Shown here in pieces: positions 1-6,225 of a stretch of 6,549 nt of DNA; position 1 is the stretch's first letter; each line of letters opens with the position of its first letter. Source of the DNA: Ruminococcus sp. (GTDB lineage: Bacteria; Bacillota_A; Clostridia; Oscillospirales; Ruminococcaceae). A program made the translations under genes and the position numbers. Where the stretch lies: positions 1 through 6,549 of the forward strand of contig JAFOMV010000074.1 of NCBI GenBank assembly GCA_017418765.1. The letters run 5' to 3'. The notes below the pieces were generated by a model that worked only from the letters and a program-made list of their open reading frames with translations, searched no databases and was not told the origin of the DNA.

Positions 1-828
1 AAGCTTCTCCAGCAGGTATGCTTTGAGAGCAGAAACTCTTTCCCATCTCTCATTTATAGTCGGTGCAAGCTTTTCAGCTGCCGCACCGAAAGCGCATATC
101 ATGGGTACGCTTTCCGTGCCCGAGCGTATGCCTTTTTCCTGTTTTCCGCCTGTGACAACGGGCAGTACACGCACTCCCTTTTTTATGTAAAGCGCACCCA
201 CGCCCTTTCCTCCGTGAACTTTATGTCCGCTGAGTGAGATAAGGTCCGCACCGAGAGCACTTGCCTTTACCGGCATTTTCATGTAAGCCTGTACGCAGTC
301 GGTATGAGTAATAATATGGGGATACTTCCGCTTCACCATTGTGAAAGTCTCCCTGACAGGCAGTACATATCCTGTTTCGTTGTTGACATACATCATGCTG
401 ATGAGACAGACATCCTCACCGCAGGCATTCACGAAATCAGCCGCATAGAATCGTCCGTCCTCACGGGAAGAAACTCTCGTGACCTCAAAGCCTTTTTTCT
501 CAAGGTCAGCGGCGGTCTCCTCAACGGATGCGTGTTCAACAGCGGATATGACTATACGCTTTGCCTTTCGTCCGTATGCGGCGGAAACTCCCCTGAGAGC
601 AAGGTTATTGCTTTCCGTAGCGCCTGATGTGAAGTATATACAGTTTTCCTCTGCGCCTATACTGTCAGCTATTATCTTTCTCGCCCTGTCCATTGCAAGC
701 TGAGCATCCAGGCCTGCACGGTGAAGGGATGAGGGATTTCCAAAATTATCAGTCATTGCCGTCACAGCCGCCCTTACAGCTTCATCGCAGGGCTTTGTGG
801 TAGCGGCGTTATCAAGATATATTGACAT
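1..828 (-). CDS. Class V aminotransferase, cysteine desulfurase (NifS/IscS family), C-terminus cut by window edge
   Basis: A PLP enzyme that takes sulfur from L-cysteine, leaving alanine, and passes it as a persulfide to Fe-S cluster or tRNA thiolation pathways in the cytoplasm. Reading from 828 down to 1 gives 276 uninterrupted residues; the family is usually 370-400, so about 100 C-terminal residues are missing, including the region expected to hold the catalytic cysteine. Visible motifs are the N-terminal YLDNAATT (residues 4-11), FTSGATESNN (66-75), the PLP-stacking His in EHAS (H99), NNETG (149-153), D177 and Q180 in TDCVQ, the Schiff-base lysine K203 in SGHK, and RSGTES (235-240). The start is ATG at 828, with AGAAAGG nine bases upstream; beginning at MSIYLDN matches the family. 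An adjacent TTG at 831 is less likely. No iscU or other partner is visible, so NifS, IscS and SufS roles cannot be separated. Confidence 0.95.
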   Translation of the reverse strand, partial: MSIYLDNAATTKPCDEAVRAAVTAMTDNFGNPSSLHRAGLDAQLAMDRARKIIADSIGAEENCIYFTSGATESNNLALRGVSAAYGRKAKRIVISAVEHASVEETAADLEKKGFEVTRVSSREDGRFYAADFVNACGEDVCLISMMYVNNETGYVLPVRETFTMVKRKYPHIITHTDCVQAYMKMPVKASALGADLISLSGHKVHGGKGVGALYIKKGVRVLPVVTGGKQEKGIRSGTESVPMICAFGAAAEKLAPTINERWERVSALKAYLLEKL

Positions 829-863
829 CAATATCTGCCTTTCTTATTAATACACTTGTATTT

Positions 864-872
864 ATTATACCA
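864..872 (-). promoter_or_regulatory. Extended -10 promoter for the cysteine desulfurase gene
   Basis: On the minus strand TGGTATAAT is a perfect extended -10 element (TATAAT at 869-864, TG at 872-871). It would start transcription near 857 and leave a leader of about 29 nt. No good -35 hexamer lies 16-18 bp upstream, which an extended -10 can tolerate. Confidence 0.55.
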
Positions 873-910
873 TAAATAAAGAATAAAAACTACCCTATTT
901 ATAAGTTTTC

Positions 911-940
911 TTCAAATTTTCATAATTCATGTGATATGAT
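911..940 (+). promoter_or_regulatory. Possible extra forward promoter in the yfhO upstream spacer
   Basis: TGATATGAT at 932-940 resembles an extended -10 (TATGAT preceded by TG and one base). TTCAAA at 911-916, with an 18-bp gap, is a weak -35. Transcription would start near 947, upstream of the terminator-like hairpin at 995-1025. It rests on motif resemblance in AT-rich DNA only. Confidence 0.25.
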
Positions 941-994
941 ATACGCTGACAGGACTTATCAGCACTATGCACTAATATCCGCAGTTTGCCTATT

Positions 995-1025
995 GAGAAC
1001 TTTTCTGAAAAAGGTCTTTTCTTTT
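995..1025 (+). terminator. Terminator-like hairpin with T-rich tail upstream of yfhO
   Basis: GAACTTTT (997-1004) pairs with AAAAGGTC (1009-1016): seven pairs with one A-G mismatch around a CTGA tetraloop, and A996 can add a pair with T1017. The tail TTTTCTTTT (1017-1025) follows directly. The T-rich tail lies only on the plus strand, so it would stop forward transcripts. No upstream gene points this way; it would make sense only if a forward transcript starts in the spacer. The stem is AT-rich and weak. Confidence 0.4.
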
Positions 1026-1036
1026 GCGAACAAATG

Positions 1037-1045
1037 TGTTATAAT
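1037..1045 (+). promoter_or_regulatory. Extended -10 promoter for the yfhO-nudF unit
   Basis: TGTTATAAT contains a perfect TATAAT (1040-1045) with an upstream TG (1037-1038). The predicted start is near 1052, giving a leader of about 27 nt containing the ribosome binding site. The -35 position (1017-1022, TTTTCT) is poor and overlaps the T-rich tail of the hairpin just upstream. Confidence 0.6.
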
Positions 1046-1078
1046 AAGTAGTGTATATTTTCTTAAAGAGGGGCAGAT

Positions 1079-3580
1079 ATGTCAAAAGATTTAAAAATAT
1101 CAGATAAAAAGACAAATGAACAATACTTCAAGGCGTTTATCCTCGGCTTTTTATGTATATTCTTAACTATTTTACCGATAATGCTTTCAGAGAACGGATA
1201 CTTTATCTTCTACGGCGACTACAACGCTCAGCAGATACCTTTCTATCGTCTGGCATATGACGCTGTAAAAAACGGGGGCACAGGCTGGAACTGGTTCACT
1301 GATCTGGGTTCGGACTTTATGACATCCTACAGCTTCTACCTTTTCGGAAGTCCGTTTTTCAGACTGGCAACTCTGCTGCCCGAAAAAATGGTCACTTACT
1401 CCATGCCCGTACTGCTTGCAGTCAAGCACGGTGCGGCATCCCTTACGGCATACGCCTACATCAGACGCTTCGTAAGATCAAAGGAAGCCGCTCTGACAGG
1501 CGGTCTGCTCTACGCTTTTTCGGGATTTCAGCTGTTCAACATATTCTTCAACCACTTTCAGGACGTAACAGCCCTATTCCCTCTTATGCTTATCGCTATG
1601 GAGGAAAATATCAACTGCCGCCGAAAGGGTATATTCGCTCTCGTCGTTGCGGTAATGGCAATAAACAACTATTACTTTTTCACAGGGCAGGCGGTATTCC
1701 TTGTGATCTACTACCTGTTCCGCATGATGTGCCCTGATTTTAACACCTCATGGAAAAAGTTCTTCGGCCTTGCTCTTGAAGCAATACTCGGAACTATGCT
1801 GGCAGGCTTCATCCTTCTGCCGTCGGCTCTGGCTATAATGGGAAATTACCGTATCAGCGAGCATCTTTTCGGTCAGGATATGGTACTCTACTCAGACAAG
1901 ACCCTGATACCACGTATCATACAGACATTCTTCATGATACCCGACGCTCCTGCAAGACCGAATCTCTTTGACTCCGATTATGAGAAATGGGCTTCTATCG
2001 GAGGATTCCTGCCGCTGTTCTCCATGACAGGAGTTATCACATTCATGAAAGAAAGGAAAAAGCACTGGGCTTCCCTGCTTACATTGTTCTGTATCTTCTG
2101 TGCATTCATCCCGATACTCAACAGCTTTTTCCAGGCGGCCAACTCCTACTACTACGCAAGATGGTTCTATATGCCGATACTCATAATGTCAATGATGACA
2201 GCTCATTCTCTTGATGACACCGACGCTGACAATATGTTCGGACTGAAAATCACAGCTCTTATCACCGCCGTATTCGCAGTAATGGGACTACTCCCCAAAA
2301 AAGACGACGACAAGCTGGTGCTGTTTCAGTTTCCCGCAAGACCTGTTTATTTCTGGGTGCAGATCGGCATATCAGCAGTATGCATCGCAGGTGCATACTA
2401 TATATACAGCCTGAAATCAAAGAAAAAGCCTTTTTTCGGAAAGGCTCTGATACTTACATCGATCACGTCGCTGATATGCACAGGCACGCTCATCATATAC
2501 GGAGCATACACCATATCAAGTGCCAAAGAATACATCAGCACCGTTATCAACGGCAGAGAAAAGGTATATGAAGAAGTAAGCGATGACAACTTCTTCCGCA
2601 TCGATATATCGGAGGACTGCGACAACTTCCCTATGATATGGCGTCTGCCCACTATGAGAGCATTTCAGAGCGTTGTCAATACCTCCATAATGGACTTTTA
2701 CGAATACGTAGGTGTCCACCGTGATGTAGCATCCCGTGCTGATGTGAGCCATTACACTCTGCGTGGTCTGCTCTCTGTAAAATACTACTACAAGGAGATA
2801 ATCGACGATGTGACTTACGATAAGCTCATTTCAGGCGATTACTCCATACCTGACGACTACGAAAAAAAGAATAACACCGATTACACCATAATCCCCGATG
2901 AACTTGAGGGATTTGAATATGCAGGCGAAAACGGCAGATTCGAGATATACGAAAACAAACTGTATGTGCCTATGGGATTTGCCTACGATACCTATCTTCC
3001 CCGTGAAAAGGCAGAAAAGCTTGCCAAAAGCGCACGTGAGCGCATAATGATGGATTCACTGATCTTTGAGGATAAAGAACATGAACATAAGTACAGCTTC
3101 ATGGATACGTGTTCATTAAAAGAACCGGGCAAGACCAATAAGAAGGATTATGTCCGTTTCTGCAATAAAAAGAGACAGCACGCCTCGTCCTCATTCAGCT
3201 ATGATGAACACGGCTTCACATCCGAGATAAGCCTTGATAAGCCTATGATGGTATTCTTCAGCGTCCCCTACAGCAAGGGCTGGACAGCCGAAGTCAACGG
3301 CAGGTCTGTGGATGTTGAAAGGGTCAACGAAGGCTTCATGGCTGTGCCTGCTGAAACAGGCGATAACACCATAATTTTCCGTTACCGCACTCCCGGTCTG
3401 GACATGGGAATCATAATCTCGCTGACAGGTGCAGGACTGCTTGCGGTATACCTTACAGTGTGCTTCATAAACAGAAAAAAGGGCGGCCTTCACCGCCATA
3501 AACACTATTACGACTATCAGTCAGAACACAGGATACAGGCTGCCGAGCAGTATCAGAAAAGCTTCGGCGCTGACCTGTAA
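1079..3580 (+). CDS. YfhO family multi-pass membrane protein, predicted GT-C type glycosyltransferase
   Basis: An 833-residue protein of normal length for the YfhO family. Known members (Bacillus, Listeria) transfer sugars from lipid carriers to wall polymers such as lipoteichoic acid at the outer membrane face; the substrate here is unknown. Residues 17-36 form the first membrane segment. A loop with GDYNAQQIPFY (46-56) and further acids D75 and D79 follows, in the place where GT-C enzymes carry catalytic acids. About twelve hydrophobic segments lie between roughly 86 and 477. A soluble, presumably extracytoplasmic region covers about 480-770 and ends in the family signature (FFSVPYSKGW 726-735, GFMAVPAETGDN 752-763). 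A last membrane segment (774-796) and a basic, His- and Tyr-rich 37-residue tail close the protein. The start ATG is preceded by AAAGAGGGG and by an in-frame stop at 1064. The Nudix gene follows 11 bp later, so the two are probably co-transcribed. Family assignment is strong; biochemical role is inferred. Confidence 0.88.
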   Translation: MSKDLKISDKKTNEQYFKAFILGFLCIFLTILPIMLSENGYFIFYGDYNAQQIPFYRLAYDAVKNGGTGWNWFTDLGSDFMTSYSFYLFGSPFFRLATLLPEKMVTYSMPVLLAVKHGAASLTAYAYIRRFVRSKEAALTGGLLYAFSGFQLFNIFFNHFQDVTALFPLMLIAMEENINCRRKGIFALVVAVMAINNYYFFTGQAVFLVIYYLFRMMCPDFNTSWKKFFGLALEAILGTMLAGFILLPSALAIMGNYRISEHLFGQDMVLYSDKTLIPRIIQTFFMIPDAPARPNLFDSDYEKWASIGGFLPLFSMTGVITFMKERKKHWASLLTLFCIFCAFIPILNSFFQAANSYYYARWFYMPILIMSMMTAHSLDDTDADNMFGLKITALITAVFAVMGLLPKKDDDKLVLFQFPARPVYFWVQIGISAVCIAGAYYIYSLKSKKKPFFGKALILTSITSLICTGTLIIYGAYTISSAKEYISTVINGREKVYEEVSDDNFFRIDISEDCDNFPMIWRLPTMRAFQSVVNTSIMDFYEYVGVHRDVASRADVSHYTLRGLLSVKYYYKEIIDDVTYDKLISGDYSIPDDYEKKNNTDYTIIPDELEGFEYAGENGRFEIYENKLYVPMGFAYDTYLPREKAEKLAKSARERIMMDSLIFEDKEHEHKYSFMDTCSLKEPGKTNKKDYVRFCNKKRQHASSSFSYDEHGFTSEISLDKPMMVFFSVPYSKGWTAEVNGRSVDVERVNEGFMAVPAETGDNTIIFRYRTPGLDMGIIISLTGAGLLAVYLTVCFINRKKGGLHRHKHYYDYQSEHRIQAAEQYQKSFGADL

Positions 3581-3591
3581 AGGGGGATAAA

Positions 3592-4131
3592 ATGCATTTA
3601 CACGAAAAAAGGCTCTCAGGAGAAACGGTATACAAAGGCCGTATCTTCGATATCACTCACGATATAGTCGAGCTTGAAAACGGCAGTACAGCTGACCGTG
3701 ATGTACTCCATCATCACGGCGGAGTATGTGTCATACCGATAACCGAGGATAATGAGATATATCTGGTCAGACAGTTCCGCTACCCTTTCGGAGAGGTCAC
3801 ACGTGAAGTTCCGGCAGGCAAGCTGGAAAAGGGCGAAGACCACGAAGAATGCGGCAGACGTGAACTTCTGGAGGAAACAGGCTTTACCTGCGGTGAGTTC
3901 ACTCACATGGGCACTCTCTACCCCGTGCCTGCTTATGACACTGAGATAATCCATATGTACATGGCAAGAAAGCTCAGCGCTCCGGCAGAGCAGAGCCTTG
4001 ATGAGGATGAATTTCTCGATGTAGAAAAAATACCGCTCTCAGAAGCGGTACAGCAGGTAATGGACGGAGAGATAAAGGATTCAAAGACGCAGATAATCAT
4101 ACTGAAAGCCGCAAGACTGCTCGGGATATGA
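3592..4131 (+). CDS. nudF: Nudix hydrolase, ADP-ribose pyrophosphatase type
   Basis: A cytoplasmic Mg-dependent hydrolase predicted to split ADP-ribose into AMP and ribose 5-phosphate. It is 179 residues long, typical of the family. The Nudix box is complete at 76-98: G76, E82, R90, E91, E94, E95, G97, with the REXXEEXG core intact. A proline 15 residues after the box (P113 in YPVPAYDTE) is the known marker of the ADP-ribose subgroup. The N-terminal part (11-30, ETVYKGRIFDI and the following strand) matches the dimerisation strands of these enzymes. AGGGGG (3581-3586) directly after the yfhO stop is its ribosome binding site, so translation and probably transcription follow yfhO. Activity on other nucleoside diphosphate sugars cannot be excluded. 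No plus-strand terminator with a T run was found after the stop. Confidence 0.92.
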   Translation: MHLHEKRLSGETVYKGRIFDITHDIVELENGSTADRDVLHHHGGVCVIPITEDNEIYLVRQFRYPFGEVTREVPAGKLEKGEDHEECGRRELLEETGFTCGEFTHMGTLYPVPAYDTEIIHMYMARKLSAPAEQSLDEDEFLDVEKIPLSEAVQQVMDGEIKDSKTQIIILKAARLLGI

Positions 4132-4132
4132 C

Positions 4133-4162
4133 AAAAGCCCGTCCTCATCATGGAACAGGCTT
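4133..4162 (-). terminator. Likely intrinsic terminator of spoVG
   Basis: Between the convergent nudF and spoVG stops, 4135-4144 pairs with 4152-4162. On the minus strand this gives AAGCC/GGCTT, a T-G wobble, two more pairs, a one-base bulge and two GC pairs around a 7-nt loop. TTTT at 4136-4133 follows, partly shared with the stem foot. On the plus strand the wobble becomes a C-A mismatch and no T run follows, so it is expected to serve spoVG, starting about 18 bp after its stop. The bulge and short T run keep confidence moderate. Confidence 0.5.
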
Positions 4163-4179
4163 ATGTAACGGCTAAATTA

Positions 4180-4485
4180 TCAGACCTCATCAGCTGTTTC
4201 AGTCTCTCCGCTGTCTTCTGCTTCAAGCATAAGCATCTGCTTTTCATAAGCGTCAAGAATAGTCTCCTCTATGAGCTTTCTTGAAGATGCTGCGATAGGA
4301 TGAACGATATCACGGAAAACCCCGTTTTCATCCTTTCTGCTCGGCATTGCCACAAATAATCTTTCGTCACCCTGTACTACCTTGATGTCATGTACTGCAA
4401 GCATATCGTCTATGGTAACTGAAACGACTGCTCGGAGTCTTCCGTCTGTCATGATCTTTCTGATCTTTACGTCTGTGATTTCCAT
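4180..4485 (-). CDS. spoVG: SpoVG family nucleic-acid-binding regulator
   Basis: A 101-residue protein matching SpoVG over almost its whole length. Characteristic stretches are MEITDVKIRK (1-10), HDIKVVQGDERLFVAMPSRK (32-51), FRDIVHPI (57-64) and a C-terminal helix about 67-88, followed by a variable acidic tail (89-101). In Bacillus SpoVG affects asymmetric septation and sporulation; homologues in Staphylococcus, Listeria and Borrelia bind DNA or RNA and alter virulence or envelope genes. The ATG at 4485 follows a strong CAGGAGG site (4500-4494) with eight bases between. It stands alone on the minus strand: nudF converges from one side and murC diverges on the other. Its presence does not prove that this organism sporulates. 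A predicted consensus promoter lies about 165 bp upstream, which leaves a long leader. Confidence 0.95.
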   Translation of the reverse strand: MEITDVKIRKIMTDGRLRAVVSVTIDDMLAVHDIKVVQGDERLFVAMPSRKDENGVFRDIVHPIAASSRKLIEETILDAYEKQMLMLEAEDSGETETADEV

Positions 4486-4642
4486 TAGTTATTCCTCCTG
4501 TTACAATACAGTATAGAGCATCTGACTTCAAAAACCGTTGCGCAAATCTGCACTGTAACTTTACGGCGACGCTTTTCGGTGTCAAAGGGCTAAGGTCTGA
4601 TTCAACCAATTAACGATCAGACTTTCGACCTGGTAAATGCAT
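4486..4642 (-). promoter_or_regulatory. Predicted long 5' leader of spoVG with several possible helices
   Basis: If transcription starts near 4642 from the promoter at 4649-4677, spoVG mRNA has a leader of about 157 nt, most of this 321-bp spacer. Near the 5' end a perfect 7-bp stem joins GTCTGAT (4622-4616) to ATCAGAC (4601-4595) with a 14-nt loop. Closer to the gene, GTTACA (4559-4554) can pair with TGTAAC (4505-4500), which touches the ribosome binding site, or the overlapping TACAGT (4557-4552) can pair with ACTGTA (4512-4507). GCCGT (4567-4563) can pair with ACGGT (4538-4534) just before a run of T. I do not recognise a known riboswitch class or T-box. The helices are visible; their function is inference. 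Confidence 0.4.
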
Positions 4643-4648
4643 ATTTGT

Positions 4649-4677
4649 ATTATAACTTATATTTGGTAAAAAATCAA
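4649..4677 (-). promoter_or_regulatory. Consensus vegetative-type promoter for spoVG
   Basis: On the minus strand TTGATT (4677-4672) and TATAAT (4654-4649) are separated by exactly 17 bp, the best sigma-A type promoter in the window. The predicted start is near 4642. Bacillus spoVG is famous for sigma-H control, whereas this promoter has the housekeeping pattern. Confidence 0.7.
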
Positions 4678-4743
4678 GTCTTTTTATTTATTTTTTAGTT
4701 TAAACTTTATAATTTTTAAAAAGGCTCCTGATGAAATATTCTT

Positions 4744-4772
4744 TGTAAAGCCTTTGTTCTAAGCGCTTTACA
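4744..4772. repeat. 8-bp inverted repeat upstream of the murC -10 element
   Basis: TGTAAAGC (4744-4751) and GCTTTACA (4765-4772) are perfect inverted copies separated by 13 bp. Corresponding positions are 21 bp apart, about two helical turns. The right arm ends at the base before the murC -10 hexamer and the left arm covers the -35 position, an arrangement typical of an operator. The right arm also overlaps the palindrome AAGCGCTT (4761-4768). The repeat is visible; binding by a regulator is inferred. Confidence 0.5.
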
Positions 4773-4778
4773 TATAAT
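4773..4778 (+). promoter_or_regulatory. -10 element of the likely murC-lexA promoter
   Basis: A perfect TATAAT lies 28 bp upstream of the murC start codon, with a predicted transcription start near 4785 and a leader of about 22 nt. No TTGACA-like -35 is found at 16-18 bp (4750-4756 reads GCCTTTG), so the promoter may be weak or need an activator. Another TATAAT at 4708-4713 is a second candidate. Confidence 0.5.
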
Positions 4779-4806
4779 CATTATTAAATTTGAAAGGTGA
4801 TCTGTT

Positions 4807-6222
4807 TTGGATACTAATATCTTAAAAGGAAAAAAACACATACATTTTATAGGTATAGGCGGTTCGGGTATGTACCCTCTCGCTCAGATACTTCACGGTC
4901 AGGGCTATTATCTTACAGGCTCTGACAACAACGAGACCGAAACTCTCGACGCTGTAAGAAAAATGGGTATCCCCGTTTTCATCGGTCAGCGAGCAGAAAA
5001 TATCGAGGGTGCCGATCTCATCGTTCACACTGCCGCTATCATGGCTGATAACCCTGAGCTTATCGCAGCAAAGGCAAGCGGTGTACCTGTGCTCGAACGT
5101 GCAGATCTGCTCGGTATCGTTACTTCATGGTACAGCAATGCCATCTGCGTATCGGGTACTCACGGCAAGACCTCCACTACATCGATGATAACGCAGATAC
5201 TCTATACAGCAGGAGTTGACCTCTCCGCTTATATAGGCGGAAAGCTCCCGTGTATCGGCGGAAGCGGAATCGCAGGAAAGAGCGACATCCTTGTATGCGA
5301 GTCATGCGAATTCGAGGACCACTTCCTCAAGTTCTTCCCTGATATATCCGTTATACTCAACATCGACGCCGATCACCTTGATTACTTCGGAACTCTTGAA
5401 AACATCATCAAGTCATTCCATAAATTCAACGAGAACACATCAAAGTGTATCATCATAAACGGCTCTGACGAGAACTCGATGAAGTCTCTCGAAGGCATAA
5501 CAGGCAAGGAGATAATCACCTTTGGCAAGGACAGTTCATGCGACTACTATCCCGAAAATGTAAAGCACGAAAACGGTCTCCTCACCACATATGACGCTAT
5601 GTACAAGGGCGAAAAGCTGGGAACTATCACACTCCACATCGCAGGCATACACAATGTCCTCAACTCACTGGCAGCTGTTGCAGCCGCAAGATACGTGGGA
5701 GCTGAGTTTGACGCTATACAGAAGGGTCTGGAAGAATTCAGAGGCGCTAAAAGACGTTTCGAGAAGCTGGGCTTTGAAAAGGGCATCACCGTTGTTGATG
5801 ATTACGCTCACCATCCCACAGAGCTTGAAGCCACACTCAACGCCGCTATGGAAATGAACTTCAACCATGTATGGGCAGTTTTCCAGCCATTCACATTCTC
5901 ACGCACAAAGCTTCTTCTCGATGATTTCGCAAGAGTGCTCCAGATACCGGATCATGCAGTTCTCACCGACATCATGGGAAGCCGTGAAAAGAACACTTAC
6001 GGCATCTTCACACGCCACCTTGCTGAGAAGATACCGGACTGTGTATGGTTCCCGCAGGACGAACAGGCAGAATGGACAGACGAAAGAAAGTACGCAAACT
6101 TCGGACAGATATGCGACTATATATGTGAACACGCTCAGGAGGGCGATCTCGTTATCACTCTCGGCTGCGGCGATGCATACAAAATAGCAAAGATGATACT
6201 GAAAAAACTTGCGGAGGGATAA
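4807..6222 (+). CDS. murC: UDP-N-acetylmuramate--L-alanine ligase
   Basis: The cytoplasmic ATP-dependent ligase that adds L-alanine to UDP-MurNAc, the first step of the peptidoglycan stem peptide. The 471 residues match family length and contain three domains: UDP-MurNAc binding with GIGGSGM (16-22), the central ATPase domain with P-loop GTHGKTST (117-124), E165, the DADHLDYF stretch with H190 and HN at 282-283, and a C-terminal domain with RRFE (316-319) and DDYAHHPTE (331-339). The start is TTG: an in-frame TGA lies at 4798-4800, the next ATG (residue 22) would remove the glycine-rich motif, and AAAGGTGA (4793-4800) sits six bases upstream. This weak start may lower translation. lexA follows after 3 bp, so both are likely on one mRNA. 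Unlike many bacteria, no other mur genes adjoin it here. Confidence 0.97.
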   Translation: MDTNILKGKKHIHFIGIGGSGMYPLAQILHGQGYYLTGSDNNETETLDAVRKMGIPVFIGQRAENIEGADLIVHTAAIMADNPELIAAKASGVPVLERADLLGIVTSWYSNAICVSGTHGKTSTTSMITQILYTAGVDLSAYIGGKLPCIGGSGIAGKSDILVCESCEFEDHFLKFFPDISVILNIDADHLDYFGTLENIIKSFHKFNENTSKCIIINGSDENSMKSLEGITGKEIITFGKDSSCDYYPENVKHENGLLTTYDAMYKGEKLGTITLHIAGIHNVLNSLAAVAAARYVGAEFDAIQKGLEEFRGAKRRFEKLGFEKGITVVDDYAHHPTELEATLNAAMEMNFNHVWAVFQPFTFSRTKLLLDDFARVLQIPDHAVLTDIMGSREKNTYGIFTRHLAEKIPDCVWFPQDEQAEWTDERKYANFGQICDYICEHAQEGDLVITLGCGDAYKIAKMILKKLAEG

Positions 6223-6225
6223 ATC

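Noticed and set aside
304..703. Two forward reading frames of 107 and 74 codons.
   Set aside because: They lie opposite the well-supported cysteine desulfurase and have no ribosome binding sites or family resemblance.
1027..1040. LexA-box-like sequence CGAACAAATGTGTT over the yfhO promoter.
   Set aside because: The left half matches the Bacillus-type box but the right half has three mismatches, so it is not a credible site without a lineage-specific motif.
3110..3126. GTTC-N7-GAAC inverted repeat inside the yfhO coding region.
   Set aside because: Four-base arms inside a coding sequence, far from any promoter, are likely chance.
4388..4609. A 73-codon minus-strand reading frame starting with TTG in the spoVG leader.
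   Set aside because: It has no ribosome binding site, overlaps the start of spoVG in another frame and encodes a sequence without recognisable features.
4594..4631. TΨC-arm-like sequence in the spoVG leader, suggesting a tRNA-like or T-box element.
   Set aside because: No acceptor or anticodon arm fits and the conserved T-box sequence is absent.
4697..4706. Perfect 10-bp palindrome AGTTTAAACT in the AT-rich part of the spoVG-murC spacer.
   Set aside because: Short AT-rich palindromes are expected by chance here and it is not aligned with a clear promoter element; it may matter only if conserved.
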